Shown: in pieces, positions 45,411-56,418 of the stretch | Layout: the number at the start of each line of letters is the position of its first letter | Numbering within the stretch: position 1 is the stretch's first letter | NCBI GenBank assembly: GCA_905221605.1 | Contig: CAJNDS010002129.1 | Location: 302,501-364,500, forward strand | DNA length: 62,000 bases | Reading direction: 5' to 3' | Source: Symbiodinium natans | Taxonomy: Eukaryota > Sar > Dinophyceae > Suessiales > Symbiodiniaceae | Translations under genes and position numbers: made by a program | The notes under the pieces: model-generated | Databases searched by the model: none | Told to the model about the DNA's origin: nothing | Seen by the model: the letters and a program-made list of their open reading frames with translations, nothing else

Positions 45411-46574
45411 CTACGCTTGCAAAAGCGCGAGCAGAGGCACGGAAAGCATGGGCAACAGAAGAGCTGAGCCGCTGGTCTCCATCACCTGGGTGGTGGTGGT
45501 TGTTGTTGGGTCGGTACAAGGTTCCCACAAAGTTTGCCCGGTCCGCCAAGGATCCGCCATGGCATTGACATCATCACATCGGATGCCCAAACAAGAATAC
45601 GTGGATTCCACAGCCTCCAGTACAACATCAAAGCCATCGGGCACGTGTGCCCCTGCAGGCCCCAGACCGATGTTGCCAAGGTTGCGTTCCAGTGTCTGGG
45701 CCACGGAAGCATTGCACGCATCGATCGCTGGCAGAACGGCCCTGGTGAAGGCCCAGCCTTCGACAACCTCGATAAACCCATCGGCTCCACCCGTAACATT
45801 TCTCCTGCCGGGGTCGGATTCGAAAGCCTCACGCAACATCCCTTGAATGACAGGCACGCGGGTCAAGGAGATGATGCGACTTGCCGGGGTGTTCGTGCCA
45901 CTCAAAGATGAACAGTCTCCACTCTGAACAAGACTTTGCATCATCTTGAAAGTCTCCAGGAGACGCACATTGACGCGGCTCTGGCCAGCTGAATGGTCCT
46001 CATGGATGGCGGCCTCTGTGAGAAACTGAGGCGCGCGCTTCTCAGCCAAACGAATTGGGCCATCTGAAAGAGAGCCGGAATAGAGCGCCCATGCCTCATC
46101 CAAGAACCGGAGAGATGTTTGTGTGTTTGAGCACGTGTCCGCACTGGCTTGCACTCTGGCTTGTACAGCCATCAGTACACCTTCGAGGACCATGCTTTTC
46201 ATGATGAGCTCCTTGCGCGCGTCGTCGTCCAGCGTCCAACTGTGCGCTGTGGCATCAGACAGGATTGGACCGACGAATGAATGCATGTAGTCCTGGGAGA
46301 ACCAATGTGACACATGGGTTGAAAAAGGCTCAGTGGTGCAAGCAGGTAGCTGAGGCTGCCCACAGTTCAAGATGTACCGCAGGGACAATCCCGAACCGAC
46401 GGTGGATTCATACTCCAAAGTGGCATTTGTGTAATTTGCAGAACTCCCCAACGCCGCGTTGACCTTTTCGATTTGCAAGCCAATGTCCAAAAGTGCGGAC
46501 ACGGAACTCTGATACGAGTACAGCTGAGAATCCACACCACCGACCAACAGACAAAGGGTGGCGAAGAGCTTCAT
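45411..46574 (-). CDS. secreted Fea1/low-iron-inducible-like protein
   Basis: 387 codons from ATG 46574 to TAG, intronless; the frame is open to 46610 but only from TTG. Residues 1-17 (MKLFATLCLLVGGVDSQ) are a clear signal peptide. The core has landmarks I associate with the Fea1/low-iron-inducible periplasmic family: LDEAWALYSGSL (about 158-169), LAEKRA (176-181), VNVRLLETF (about 201-209) and TYSCLGIRCDDV (325-336). A T6 linker (about 357-362) leads to a hydrophobic C-terminus (368-387), a plausible GPI-anchor signal or membrane anchor. Related algal proteins are secreted or surface-bound and induced by iron shortage, so a role in iron assimilation is inferred. Family placement is by pattern only. 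Confidence 0.7.
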   Translation of the reverse strand: MKLFATLCLLVGGVDSQLYSYQSSVSALLDIGLQIEKVNAALGSSANYTNATLEYESTVGSGLSLRYILNCGQPQLPACTTEPFSTHVSHWFSQDYMHSFVGPILSDATAHSWTLDDDARKELIMKSMVLEGVLMAVQARVQASADTCSNTQTSLRFLDEAWALYSGSLSDGPIRLAEKRAPQFLTEAAIHEDHSAGQSRVNVRLLETFKMMQSLVQSGDCSSLSGTNTPASRIISLTRVPVIQGMLREAFESDPGRRNVTGGADGFIEVVEGWAFTRAVLPAIDACNASVAQTLERNLGNIGLGPAGAHVPDGFDVVLEAVESTYSCLGIRCDDVNAMADPWRTGQTLWEPCTDPTTTTTTQVMETSGSALLLPMLSVPLLALLQA

Positions 46575-49500
46575 GGCCCAGATAATGTGTCGGTTAAAAG
46601 TATATCTCAACGTGTGTAAACAACATCAAGCTTGAGCAAGTTCCTGTCCACAGCACGTTGATCTGGTGATCGCCAAGCAGAGCAGATGTTGATCTGCCGT
46701 TCATGTTGGATTTACATCAGCCCTTGAACAGGGATAGGTAGTGTTGTCTGTACCCTTAATTTCATGATACAAGAGAAGTCAACCACCCTGCACATACGTT
46801 CCGCTAACGTTGCAATGACTTCGCGAAGCCCTAAACATCATTCCCAAACCCTCAATGCCAAAGAGCTATAAGGACGCATGAAAACCAAACGAAGCAAGGG
46901 GCCATGAAGAATACTCATTAAAACGAGCTAAATATGAGGGCCTTTGATTGGTATTCTTGATGGCACCTTTCCTCGCTTGGTTGTCATGCATCCTTTCACC
47001 CCTTTCAAACCAACCTCATGAAGACAACTTACGACATCTCCCTCGATTACCAGGATGCTTTGTTACCGTTAGAATAAATTTATCAATAAAAACGCAAGGA
47101 AACGCAGGGGTTTTTTGCTAGTATAATTTGGGCTTTTGATGGGCTAGTTCGCGAGCATGATATTATTCTATTTCTCTCGCTAGTTCACCCGTATATTTAC
47201 TTCGTTCTCTCTCTACTAATATTAGCCGTGCTTTCATTACGTTAATATAAATATAGTGTATGAACGAGCACGTGTTCACGCATTCATCATATTCGTGCTG
47301 TTACTAGTATATGTATGCAGACTTGTAACATTATTATGGGCCCTTGACACACTATTAGTATCTTTCTTTGGGGTGTTCATTGCGCTCTCTCCTTTCGCTT
47401 ACTCACTAGTTGTCAACATGCCTGAACCCCAAACCCTGATTTCTGCACTCTCTTGGGCATGCCCCCTCCACTTTCGGAAACCCCCTAAAATGCCGGTACA
47501 TTTTGCCGTTCGCTCAACCAGTCGCTCTGCACGTCGCTTCGTGCGGTGACCTGGGGCCCAAGGGCCGCAAGACGGCACGAAATTTGCCGACGTGCGTTAA
47601 CCGAGTAAGAGAAAGGAGGCCAGTCCATCTTTCATGCCTTAGGGATTGTTCAGGGCTAAGGGCTTCTCAACAAAAGTAAGCGAGCCCATGTGTAGACGAC
47701 TCCGATCCTGGGGTTGAGATGCTTTAGACCCGGCTTTAGGGTTTTTTGGGGGCTCAGGGAACATTGAGGACTGGGTGAGGCGAGCTCCCTGAGACAAGGA
47801 AGGCCCCTGAGACTTGAAACGTCCGTAGCTCATTGAGCCAATCTTCAGTAGTCGCCTCTCTCGTTTTTACCATACCCGCCGGAGTTGTGCTCTTCAACCA
47901 GGTCCATCAACTGCCCGGAGCTCGTAATCGTGTCCTGGCGGGCTTTGGGGTGGGGTTAGGGTTTGGGGCTTGGGGGCTTGCAGTTTAGGGGTTTGCGGGT
48001 TTTGGTTCTTTCGGAGAGGGCTTAGGGCTTCGCGCTTTGGATGGCAAAACTAACTGGAGGGCTCAAGGAGTTTAAGGGGGGCCCCGGTTTGAGGGCCAGG
48101 GGAACTTAGTGAGCAGGTGGCAAGCCAGGTTTCATGTTTGCGGGGTAACCCAAGTGAACGTACATTGTAAAACTGCTACGTCCGAACACTCGTTCCTCCT
48201 TCGGCAGATCGATGCCGAAAGCCTGGTCCAGTGCCATCCTCGGGGGGCGATGTCTCCTACCCCAGACATGAAGTGCCACCCCTAAGAAGCGTGCATGCGC
48301 ATGGGGGATGGGGGAGCCCCAGGGGTCTGCTACAAGATCCAACGTTCAAGGCTGGAGAGCAGCGGGCTGAGGCAACTGGGGCTGCTATAACCCTGAGAGC
48401 CCCCAAAGCCCCAAAATGACAAAAAGCCGGCAGAAGCCGGGGCTTCGGATTGGGGCCTGAAGGTTGTAGGGAATGGGCATCGTTAAAGGCCCTGGGGACG
48501 CGTGGAAACCCAATGCCCAAACCTCTACCATCTCTAACTTCCAACCCGTAACCCTGAAAACCCCACTTATCTCGAAGCTAAGCTTGGCGACAGGACTTCA
48601 GATTGGTCATGGGCACCAAGTGATTCGAGAGTGGCCTGCGGATGACGCACGGGGGTCGAGGGACCGGGAACGCCCTTGAAGCGAAACCGCATGCAATGAT
48701 TGGCGGCCGCAGAGGACCACGCAAAAGCACATACATTGCAGGGAAATCTGTGATGTTAGCTTCGGCTCAGATTTTGAACTGCTGTTTGCTTTGGGTGCGG
48801 ATTCTTGTTTACAAAGAATCAAGTTACATGTTTGCTTTCGGCTTGGCTTATTGATTGCAATGTTTACTTCCCATGCTCAAGCAGGAGAAAGTTTTTTTAT
48901 GTTGGATTGGATGGTTGTTTCCGGGCGTTTCTGACAGGACAGAACTAATTGTGTTACTTTGGGCTTGGGTTTTGGTTTATCAGTGCTTGTGAGGGCAGAG
49001 TGATTTTTTGTTTTGGGCTTGGACTTCTGTTTAAGGGTTTTGTGAGGGCAGAACATAATGCTAAAGGCTCTATAGGCCCTTCAGACCCTACAGACCCAAC
49101 AAACCCTCGACACCCTATAGTAATAGATCCTCAACTCGCAGAGTGAAGGGGGCCTTCCGGGTGACCTTCTCTTTGCTCACGCCGAGCTGCCCCGCGATGA
49201 CATCGGCAACCTCCCAGCAGACTCGGGGCTCTCAGAAGTTTCAATACACCAGTTTGTGCTAGAAGTTACACCATTGCGGGAGGCCCTTCAACACCCAAGC
49301 ACATTGCCGAAGTTCTGTGTTTTCTCACCTTTGGGGCCCCTGGCGCTTCGTGGCTTTAAAGGGTCTTTTCAGGCCCTGGAACTTCAGCTTCCAGGCACCT
49401 CCAGAAGCCTTCAGGATTTTGTTTCTCAGGTGGTACTTTCGATCCCAACACCTTATACAAGGGACAAAAGTACTACACTGAAGCAGCCGTTTGCAGGGCA

Positions 49501-50690
49501 GCTCCAAACAGGGGATTTGCATGTCACCGTGATGACCACGACCCCAAAACCTGCAGTGGCAAGCCCTTGGTCGGACAACGGCGGCACTTTTGGAACAAAA
49601 CGAAAGGCGGCCGCCTAGGCGTAAGTCAATCAAGCTGTCTTGAGTCTGGACTGAAGGACTGTTAAGGCTTCATTGGGTCGACATGCAGCTTGGGAACGCA
49701 AGCAAGAAGCGCAAACCGCAGAAACCCCAAAGCCCAGAACGCAAAGCCCAGCGCAAAGGCCAAAAAATGGACCGATCAAGTAAGTCCCACAACGAGAGGT
49801 CCTCACCGCCAACTTCCCTCCACCTTCTTTCAAGAAGTCAAACCATGCCCTCCCCCCGACATGTAGTTTGGGGGGTGTACGTTCTTTGCTCTGCGCCTGG
49901 TCCATGGTGTCCTCAGAGGCCTGGCAAGGGGGACTGGGGTTTCGCGCGTTTAGGACATAGGGCCCTGAGGGCCATCGGGTTTAAGGCAGTTTAAGGGCCT
50001 TGTGGCTTGTAGGGTTCGGGCCAGCTTGGAGGCGTCAAAATTTGAGTTTCGAGTTTTGTGGTGTATCGGTGCCACGTCTTCCGACACATCACCCTCGAAA
50101 ACGTCGTCGCAAACGCACCGTACGTGGGAAAGTAAGGTTTTTTTGAGAGTGCTAGCAAGAGCTACGAACGAGGCCGCGCATTCCAACATAGTGTCAGCAA
50201 GATGCTGCAGCACATATTCGGCATATTCTCAAACAACTGTGCTCATCCCTTCACCGCACCCATCAAATATCTCCCATCCTCCGCAGAACCCGAAAGTTTA
50301 AGCCACGAAAACCTGCAAAATCTTCCGCTAGCCGACGAGGCCGCCGCAACAGCCACAAAATCAACAAAACGATAGTGAATGAAATCGCATCAATGCATAA
50401 AACGTCCCAATCCCCAAAGCCGGCGCCTGAATCTTGCCTCCCGTTGTGGCACTCCTTGGCGCAACTATGGAGGATGAGGGCGGGATCCCCAAATCCTCTG
50501 ACTTTCTCAAAGCTTTTCTCTTGAAGTTCACGTGTTACGGGGCTCTGCTGGCTCTGATTTCAGGAGAACGTCCTGCACGTCCACCCCAGGGAGTAACCCC
50601 AACACCTGGCTTAGGGATGGCAGAAGCCGGGGGCAAGCCTGAGCCAGGCCGAGCCCTTGACAGGCTTTAGTAGCACTCTGCAGGCTATGT
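46575..50690. other. no gene recognised
   Basis: 46600-47300 is AT-rich. 47930-48030 holds degenerate GGGTTT/GGGCTT repeats. Short frames at 48100-49620 are overlapping and featureless. Confidence 0.45.
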
Positions 50691-50764
50691 AAGGGTTTAG
50701 GGTTTAGGGTTTAGGGGGTTTCGGGTTAACGGTTAAGGGTTTAGGGTTTAAGGGTAGAGGGTTG
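50691..50764. repeat. TTTAGGG telomere-like array, last in the window
   Basis: About nine partly degenerate TTTAGGG units. No further array of this kind was seen between here and 62 kb. Confidence 0.9.
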
Positions 50765-53340
50765 GAGGTCTGACAGTTTCGGCTTCAGGCTTTAGGGCTT
50801 TCGCGCTTGGGGGCTACTTGAACGAACACCGAAGCCGAGAAGTTGGGCGAAGCTTTCTGCAGGCCTCTCAAGGGCTGGGCACTCCAGGGGTACTCGGCAG
50901 GAAACTCTGTGCGCTTCTCTGGCTCTGGGCACTCCAAGAATACTCGTTGTGGGACACCAGGTGAGGAGGCCAGGAGGCGAGAGGAGCATCGAATCTAACA
51001 ACCCAAATAATAAATGCACAAATTCCATACACAGAAGCAAATTGTTACAGTTATGTATTGTCCCTAAGAATACTACACTGAAAGAAAGATGAAACGCCCA
51101 AAACCCAAAAGCCACCAACCCCTCAACAACAACCCATGAAGCCTCAAGCAGAACTATGAGAATCGAAACACCCCCAAGAACAAAAAACACAAACCGCAAC
51201 GCTTTTCAAGCCCTCTTGGTCGGGCCAGGCGTCGAGGAAAATACGGCGCCCGAAGAGTGGGTGGCTTGTCCGGTCTTGTAAGGGGCTTTGAGATTTGAGG
51301 GCTTTGGGGATTGCAGAGTGTCTGCTTGCTTGTTTGTTCTACTTTTTTTGGGGGGGTTGTGTTGAAGAGTTTCTGGAGGGATGCGCTGTGGGAGGGGCTG
51401 AAAGCTCAAAACGAAGGCCAATTTGAAGGAGCACTGGCGCGGCACCTTGAAGCCCACGGCGAAAACACCAAGGAGCACCAGAACGGCGCCAAGGATGTAC
51501 CTTTGGACTCTGGAACGCTTGGAAACCCTAAATCTTTTCAATTTCAGCCCTAAACCAGCAAGTGTCGGGAACAGTATCGTTTAAACCTGGAGAAACATCA
51601 ACCATGACGCCTTTTGCGGTTTTCGGATCCTGGCCCCTTGAATGCGGAACCATAATAGCCATACAGGTGGCATTCGTCCCTGCAGGTCCTTGCAAACCCA
51701 TCAACTCGGTCAAGGCACCACTTGCGGGAGATTCTCGATGGCTCCTTTGGAGGCTTGCGGGGGGGTTCAGGTTTGGCGTTTGGGTCTAAATGTCGGTTTA
51801 TAGGGTCTTCCGGAGTTTTGGACCTAAACCTAGATCGCAGACGCAAAACGATTCGGGAGGGGGCTCCACAAGGCTTTGAGGATTAGAGGTTGACGGTGAC
51901 AGTGCGAAGTCCGCCCGAAAACTTTGCACGTCCGGCACAAAGGCCACACACCCCAGCCTACCCCTCCAGCCCTGCATCCTTAACCCTGAACTTTTCACTG
52001 CGAGCCTGGCTCTTGTCCATCAGACTCTCACAGTCACTGACATCGCGAGAGGTCGGGATCCTTAGTTTTTTGGTTTTTGGTGCACTTGTTTGGGTTTTGG
52101 GCATACGATCTTGAGACTAGCCACCGTAGGCTCCAAGGCTTGAGTACTCAGGGCCTATGTGTATGTTTTCTTTTGTTATATGTCCTGCATATATATATAT
52201 ATCTGTAACATGTATTCATATAAGCTTTCTTGTGTCTGGCACATCCCGCGCCTTTCAGGATTAGGAAAAAGAATGAACCATGCACCTGCTGCGCCCAGCC
52301 GAGTTGCATCTCTCGATCGAACTACCAAGATTCCTGGCACTTTCCCGACACGATGCTAATTGCACCAGCTTCGAGCAAGCACCGGTGATGACAGATTGGC
52401 ATTGTCAGAAACAGGCATCTTCAAGAACGCAAGCCACAAAAAGCAGCGTTCGGCGTCGTCTTTCTCTTTCTGGGTACGGGGGTTTCCTGGTTAGGTGTAT
52501 CTCAATTCCCAAACATATATAAAATCCAAAAGGAGAAAACTCATCTCAATCTAGAACCCAATCGGAATATCTCATCTTAAAAATCTCCTACCAACTCCCG
52601 ATGGGAATAACTCATGCATATTCCACCCAGTTGGATCCTTCCTTTTTCTCATACAGCATCAGGGGTATCGCGAGGGCCACGTGCAGTCTCAAAAAGTCTC
52701 CCGGCCGCCACTGCGGCCTTCAAGTGAGCCCCACAACCCCCAACCCCATCACAGGGAGGGAGGGAGGGCAAAAAAATTTTCCTTCCCCTAGCTCAACACG
52801 GTTTGAGACTGCACGGGTCCAAGATCAAGCAAAAAGTCTTTCATGCCCAGAAACTCTCCATGTACATCTTGAGGAAAATCTTCCCACAAAACAAAAGTAT
52901 CTCATGCATACATAAGACATAATACAATCGAGTCAGCTTGGCTGCCTGTCTGCGTCTGAGATGAAATACTGGCAACATCCCAGTCAACCATTAAAAGGGG
53001 GGTACCTACTGCAAGGCTCCCCGTAGCGGCATCATGAGCATCAGAAAACCCGCCCGGCACCTCCCGGGCTTCCCGCACCCAAGGGAAAGAGAGTCTTGTC
53101 GGCAAGCCGAAAACGCCCAACTTTATGAGATGTACAAAATTACACCAGCGAAGACCCCAAACAGTTTCGGCCCGACAATACAGAGAAAGAAGATCTTTAT
53201 GAAAAGGATGGGGAAGGGGGCAAGTAAATCTCGTGAGACAGGAAGAATTCGCGAGGCCTTCGGTGGTGCGGGGTTGAAACTTTAAGGTGTAGCGTTGAAG
53301 GCTGAAGGCAAAGCTTGGCATCTCCGTAGGCATGATTGTA
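50765..53340. other. no gene recognised
   Basis: Only short frames and a brief (AT)n stretch at about 52188-52202. One copy of a dispersed 52-bp repeat lies at 52412-52463. Confidence 0.5.
52412..52463 (+). repeat. dispersed 52-bp repeat, copy 1
   Basis: Matches 56057-56109 at all but about two positions, from AGGCATCTTCAAGAACGCAA to GTCGTCTTT. The two copies are in direct orientation, 3.6 kb apart, on either side of the tandem arrays. Confidence 0.85.
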
Positions 53341-53640
53341 CAGGCATGAGCAAGCAGGCATGAGCATGCAATAGCCTACAGGCCTGCATGCAGACAAGAT
53401 GAGCATGCAGGCATGAGCACGCAGGCGTGAGCACGCAGGCATGAGCATGCAGGCCTTAGCGACATGAGCATGTAGGCATGAGCATGCAGGCGTGAGCATG
53501 TACGCATGAGCACGCAGGCATGAGCATGCAGGCATGAGCATGCAGGCATGAGCATGCAGGCCTTAGCGACATGAGCATGTAGGCATGAGCACGCAGGCGT
53601 GAGCATGTACGCATGAGCACGCAGGCATGAGCATGCAGGC
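53341..53640. repeat. GCATGAGCATGCAG minisatellite with higher-order repeat
   Basis: Units of 12-14 bp (CATGAGCATGCAGG and variants). A longer block starting CCTTAGCGACATGAGCATGT occurs at 53454 and again at 53561, giving a second-level period of 107 bp. Confidence 0.9.
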
Positions 53641-53778
53641 GAACTCCCAGCATGCCCTTGGGGAAAAATGGAGATGTGGCTTGCAGAGCATTTGATGCCC
53701 ATGAAATCCCATGATGCACGATTCTCACAGCCCATGATGCCCATGAGAAAAGTGTGTTCTTTATGGCTTGCTGCTGTC
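53641..53778 (+). repeat. 140-bp boundary repeat, copy 1
   Basis: Begins GAACTCCCAGCATGCC exactly where the GCATGAGCATGCAG minisatellite ends, and finishes at GTTCTTTATGGCTTGC. About 90% identical to 53924-54064. Confidence 0.9.
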
Positions 53779-53923
53779 AAAAAAATTCCTCCAAATTTTT
53801 TAGTTTAAATGTATCAAAAAAACTTAACACCACAACCAAGCAACGCACAACCAGACAACGCACAACCACTCGTGCACGACGTCGTTCCGGCTTTTCGTGC
53901 GGGAAGGGGGACATGGGAGGGGC

Positions 53924-54064
53924 GAACTCCCAGCATGCCTTTGGGGAAAACTGGAGATGTGGCCTGCACAGCATTTGATGCCCATGATATCCCATGATGA
54001 CACACGATGCTCACAGCCCATGATGCTCGTGAGGAAAGTGTGTTCTTTATGGCTTGCACCCGTC
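53924..54064 (+). repeat. 140-bp boundary repeat, copy 2
   Basis: Direct copy of 53641-53778 with a few substitutions and a 3-bp insertion. Its right end joins the start of the large tandem array. Confidence 0.9.
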
Positions 54065-55800
54065 AACCCGGCACAGGCATCCAACACCAAGGGAGACAAA
54101 GGGAGACAAGTGGAGGGCACAGGCATCCCGCCAACCCGGCACAGGCATCCAATACGAAGGGAGACAAAGGGAGACAAGCAGAGACCCCGGCCACCGCAAA
54201 CCCGGCACAGGCATCCAACACGAAGGGAGACAAAGGGAGACAAGTGGAGGCACCGGCCACCGGGTTGGCCGGCACAGGCATCCAACACCAAGGGAGACAA
54301 AGGGAGACAAGTGGAGGGCACAGGCACCCAATAGGAGGGAGACAAAGGGAACAAGTGGAGGCACCAGTTAGCGCCAACCCGACACAGGCATCCAACACCA
54401 AGGGAGACAAAGGGAGACAAGTGGAGGGCACAGGCATCCAACACGAAGGGAGACAAAAGGAGACAAGTGGAGGCACCGGCCACCGCCAATCCGGCACAGG
54501 CATCCAACACCAAGCGAGACAAAGGGAGACACAAGTGGAAGGCACAGGCATCCAAGACGAAGGGAGACCAAGGGAGACAAGTGGAGGCACGGACCAACCC
54601 GGCACAGGCATCCAACACCAAGGGAGGCAAAGGGAGACATGTGGTGGGCACAGGCATCCAACGCGAAGGGAGACAAAGGGAGACAAGTGGAGGCACCGGC
54701 CACCGCCAACCCGGCACAGGCATCCAACACAAAGGGAGACAATGGAGGCACCGGTCACCGCCACCCGGCGCAGGCATCCAACACCAAGGGAGACAAATGG
54801 AGACAAGTGGAGGGCACAGGCATCCAACACGAAGGGAGACAAAGGGAGACAAGTGGAGGCGCCGGCCGGCACAGGCATCCAACACAAAGGGAGACAAGGG
54901 GAGGCAAAGGGAGACAAAGCGAGACAAAGGGAGACAAAGGGAGACAAGCGGAGGCACTGACCACAGCCAACCCGGCACAGGCATCCAACAGCAAGGGAGA
55001 CACAGGCATCTAACACGAAGCGAGACAAAGGAAGACAAGTGGAGGCACCGGCCACCGCCAACCCGGCACAGGCATCCAACACAAAGGGAGACAAAGGAGA
55101 CAACCAGAGACACCTGCCACCCCGCAAACCCGGCACAGGCATCCAACACGAAGGGAGACAAAGGGAGACAAGCAGAGACACCGGCCACGCAAACCCGGCA
55201 CAGGCATCCAACACCAAGGCAGACAAAGGGAGACAAAGACACCGGCCACCGCCAACCCGGCACAGGCATCCAACACCAAGGGAGACAAAGGGACAAGTGG
55301 AGGGCCCAACACTAAGGGAGACAAGTGGAGGCACCGGCCACCGCCAACCCGGCACAGGCATCCAACACCAAGCGAGACAAAGGGAGACAAGTGGAGGGCA
55401 CAGGCATCCAACACCAAGCGAGACAAAGGGAGACAAGTGGAGGCACCGGCCACCGCCAACCCGGCACAGGCATCCAACACCAAGGGAGACAAAGGGAGAC
55501 AAGCGGAGGCACAGGCATCCAACACGAAGGGAGACAAAGGGAGACAAGTGGAGGCACCGGCCACCGCCAACCGGCAGAGGCATTAGACAAGTGGAGGCAC
55601 CGGCCACCGCCAGCCCGGCACAGGCATCCAACACCAAGGGAGACAAAGGGAGACAAGTGGAGGGCACAGGCATCCGACACGAAGGGAGACAAAGGGAGAC
55701 AAGTGGAGGCACCGGCCACCGCCAACCCGGCACAGGCATCCGACACAAAAGGAGACAAAGGGAGACAAAGGGAGACACCGGCCACCGCAAACCCGGCAGG
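54065..55800. repeat. 1.7-kb tandem array with alternating 66/46-bp units
   Basis: About 29 copies of a unit built on GGCACAGGCATCCAACAC and GGGAGACAAAGGGAGACAAG. Long units (about 66 bp) also carry CCGGCCACCGCCAACC; short ones (about 46 bp) lack it. The two alternate over much of the array, giving a dimer period of about 112 bp. Frames of 280-600 codons on both strands exist only because the unit lacks stop codons. Confidence 0.95.
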
Positions 55801-56418
55801 CCTATCTCCACCAGTCGGAAAGCCTTAGACGGAATTGAGAACCCCAACAGTCTGGCCAACAGTCGACTGTTTGGGGAAATATGGACGTGAAGCCAACATA
55901 AGCCAACGACTCAGACAATACACAACGGACGGATCGAAAAAGCTCGCTGCGAACCCAAAGTGGGGATCTTGCTATTGTGCCTTTGACGCTTTTCCAAGAG
56001 TGGCATTCCCTGAGCATGCGCAGATTACCTGCTAAGCATGCGAGAGTGTCAAAAATCAGGCATCTTCAAGAACGCAAACCACAAAAAGCAGCGTTCGGGG
56101 TCGTCTTTGTGGAATCTGGACGTAAAGCCAACACAAGCTTTTTGTACTTTGTACTTTGTATGACGCAAACAGTCCATCTGTCTCGCGCTACGCTACAATG
56201 CACTGTGGCATCGGCTCATGTGAGCATGTACAACAAACTGAACCTACGTGGCGAACCAGAGGCAGCGTTCAGCAAAGGCGACACGAATGTCAAATCACCA
56301 TATGAAGCTAGACAGGCAAGCATCGTCTTACCCGACAAACGGGACTGATTGACGTATGTACACATATGATACAGCCTGTTTGAGCCACAGCGTGCTCGGA
56401 GTGTTTGTGTAAGAGGAG
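55801..56418. other. no gene recognised
   Basis: Contains two copies of a GGACGT(A/G)AAGCCAACA motif (about 55882 and 56117) and the second copy of the 52-bp dispersed repeat. Confidence 0.5.
56057..56109 (+). repeat. dispersed 52-bp repeat, copy 2
   Basis: Counterpart of 52412-52463. Flanking sequence differs. Confidence 0.85.

Noticed and set aside
45316-45846. 176-codon plus-strand frame
   Set aside because: It is antisense to the Fea1-like gene and has no domain.
53341-55800. CRISPR-like regular repeats
   Set aside because: There are no unique spacers between units. The arrays are ordinary tandem satellites in a eukaryotic genome.
54063-55859. 598-codon minus-strand frame and several 280-490-codon frames on both strands
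   Set aside because: They lie inside the 66/46-bp tandem array, are open in several frames at once, and give only the translated repeat unit.
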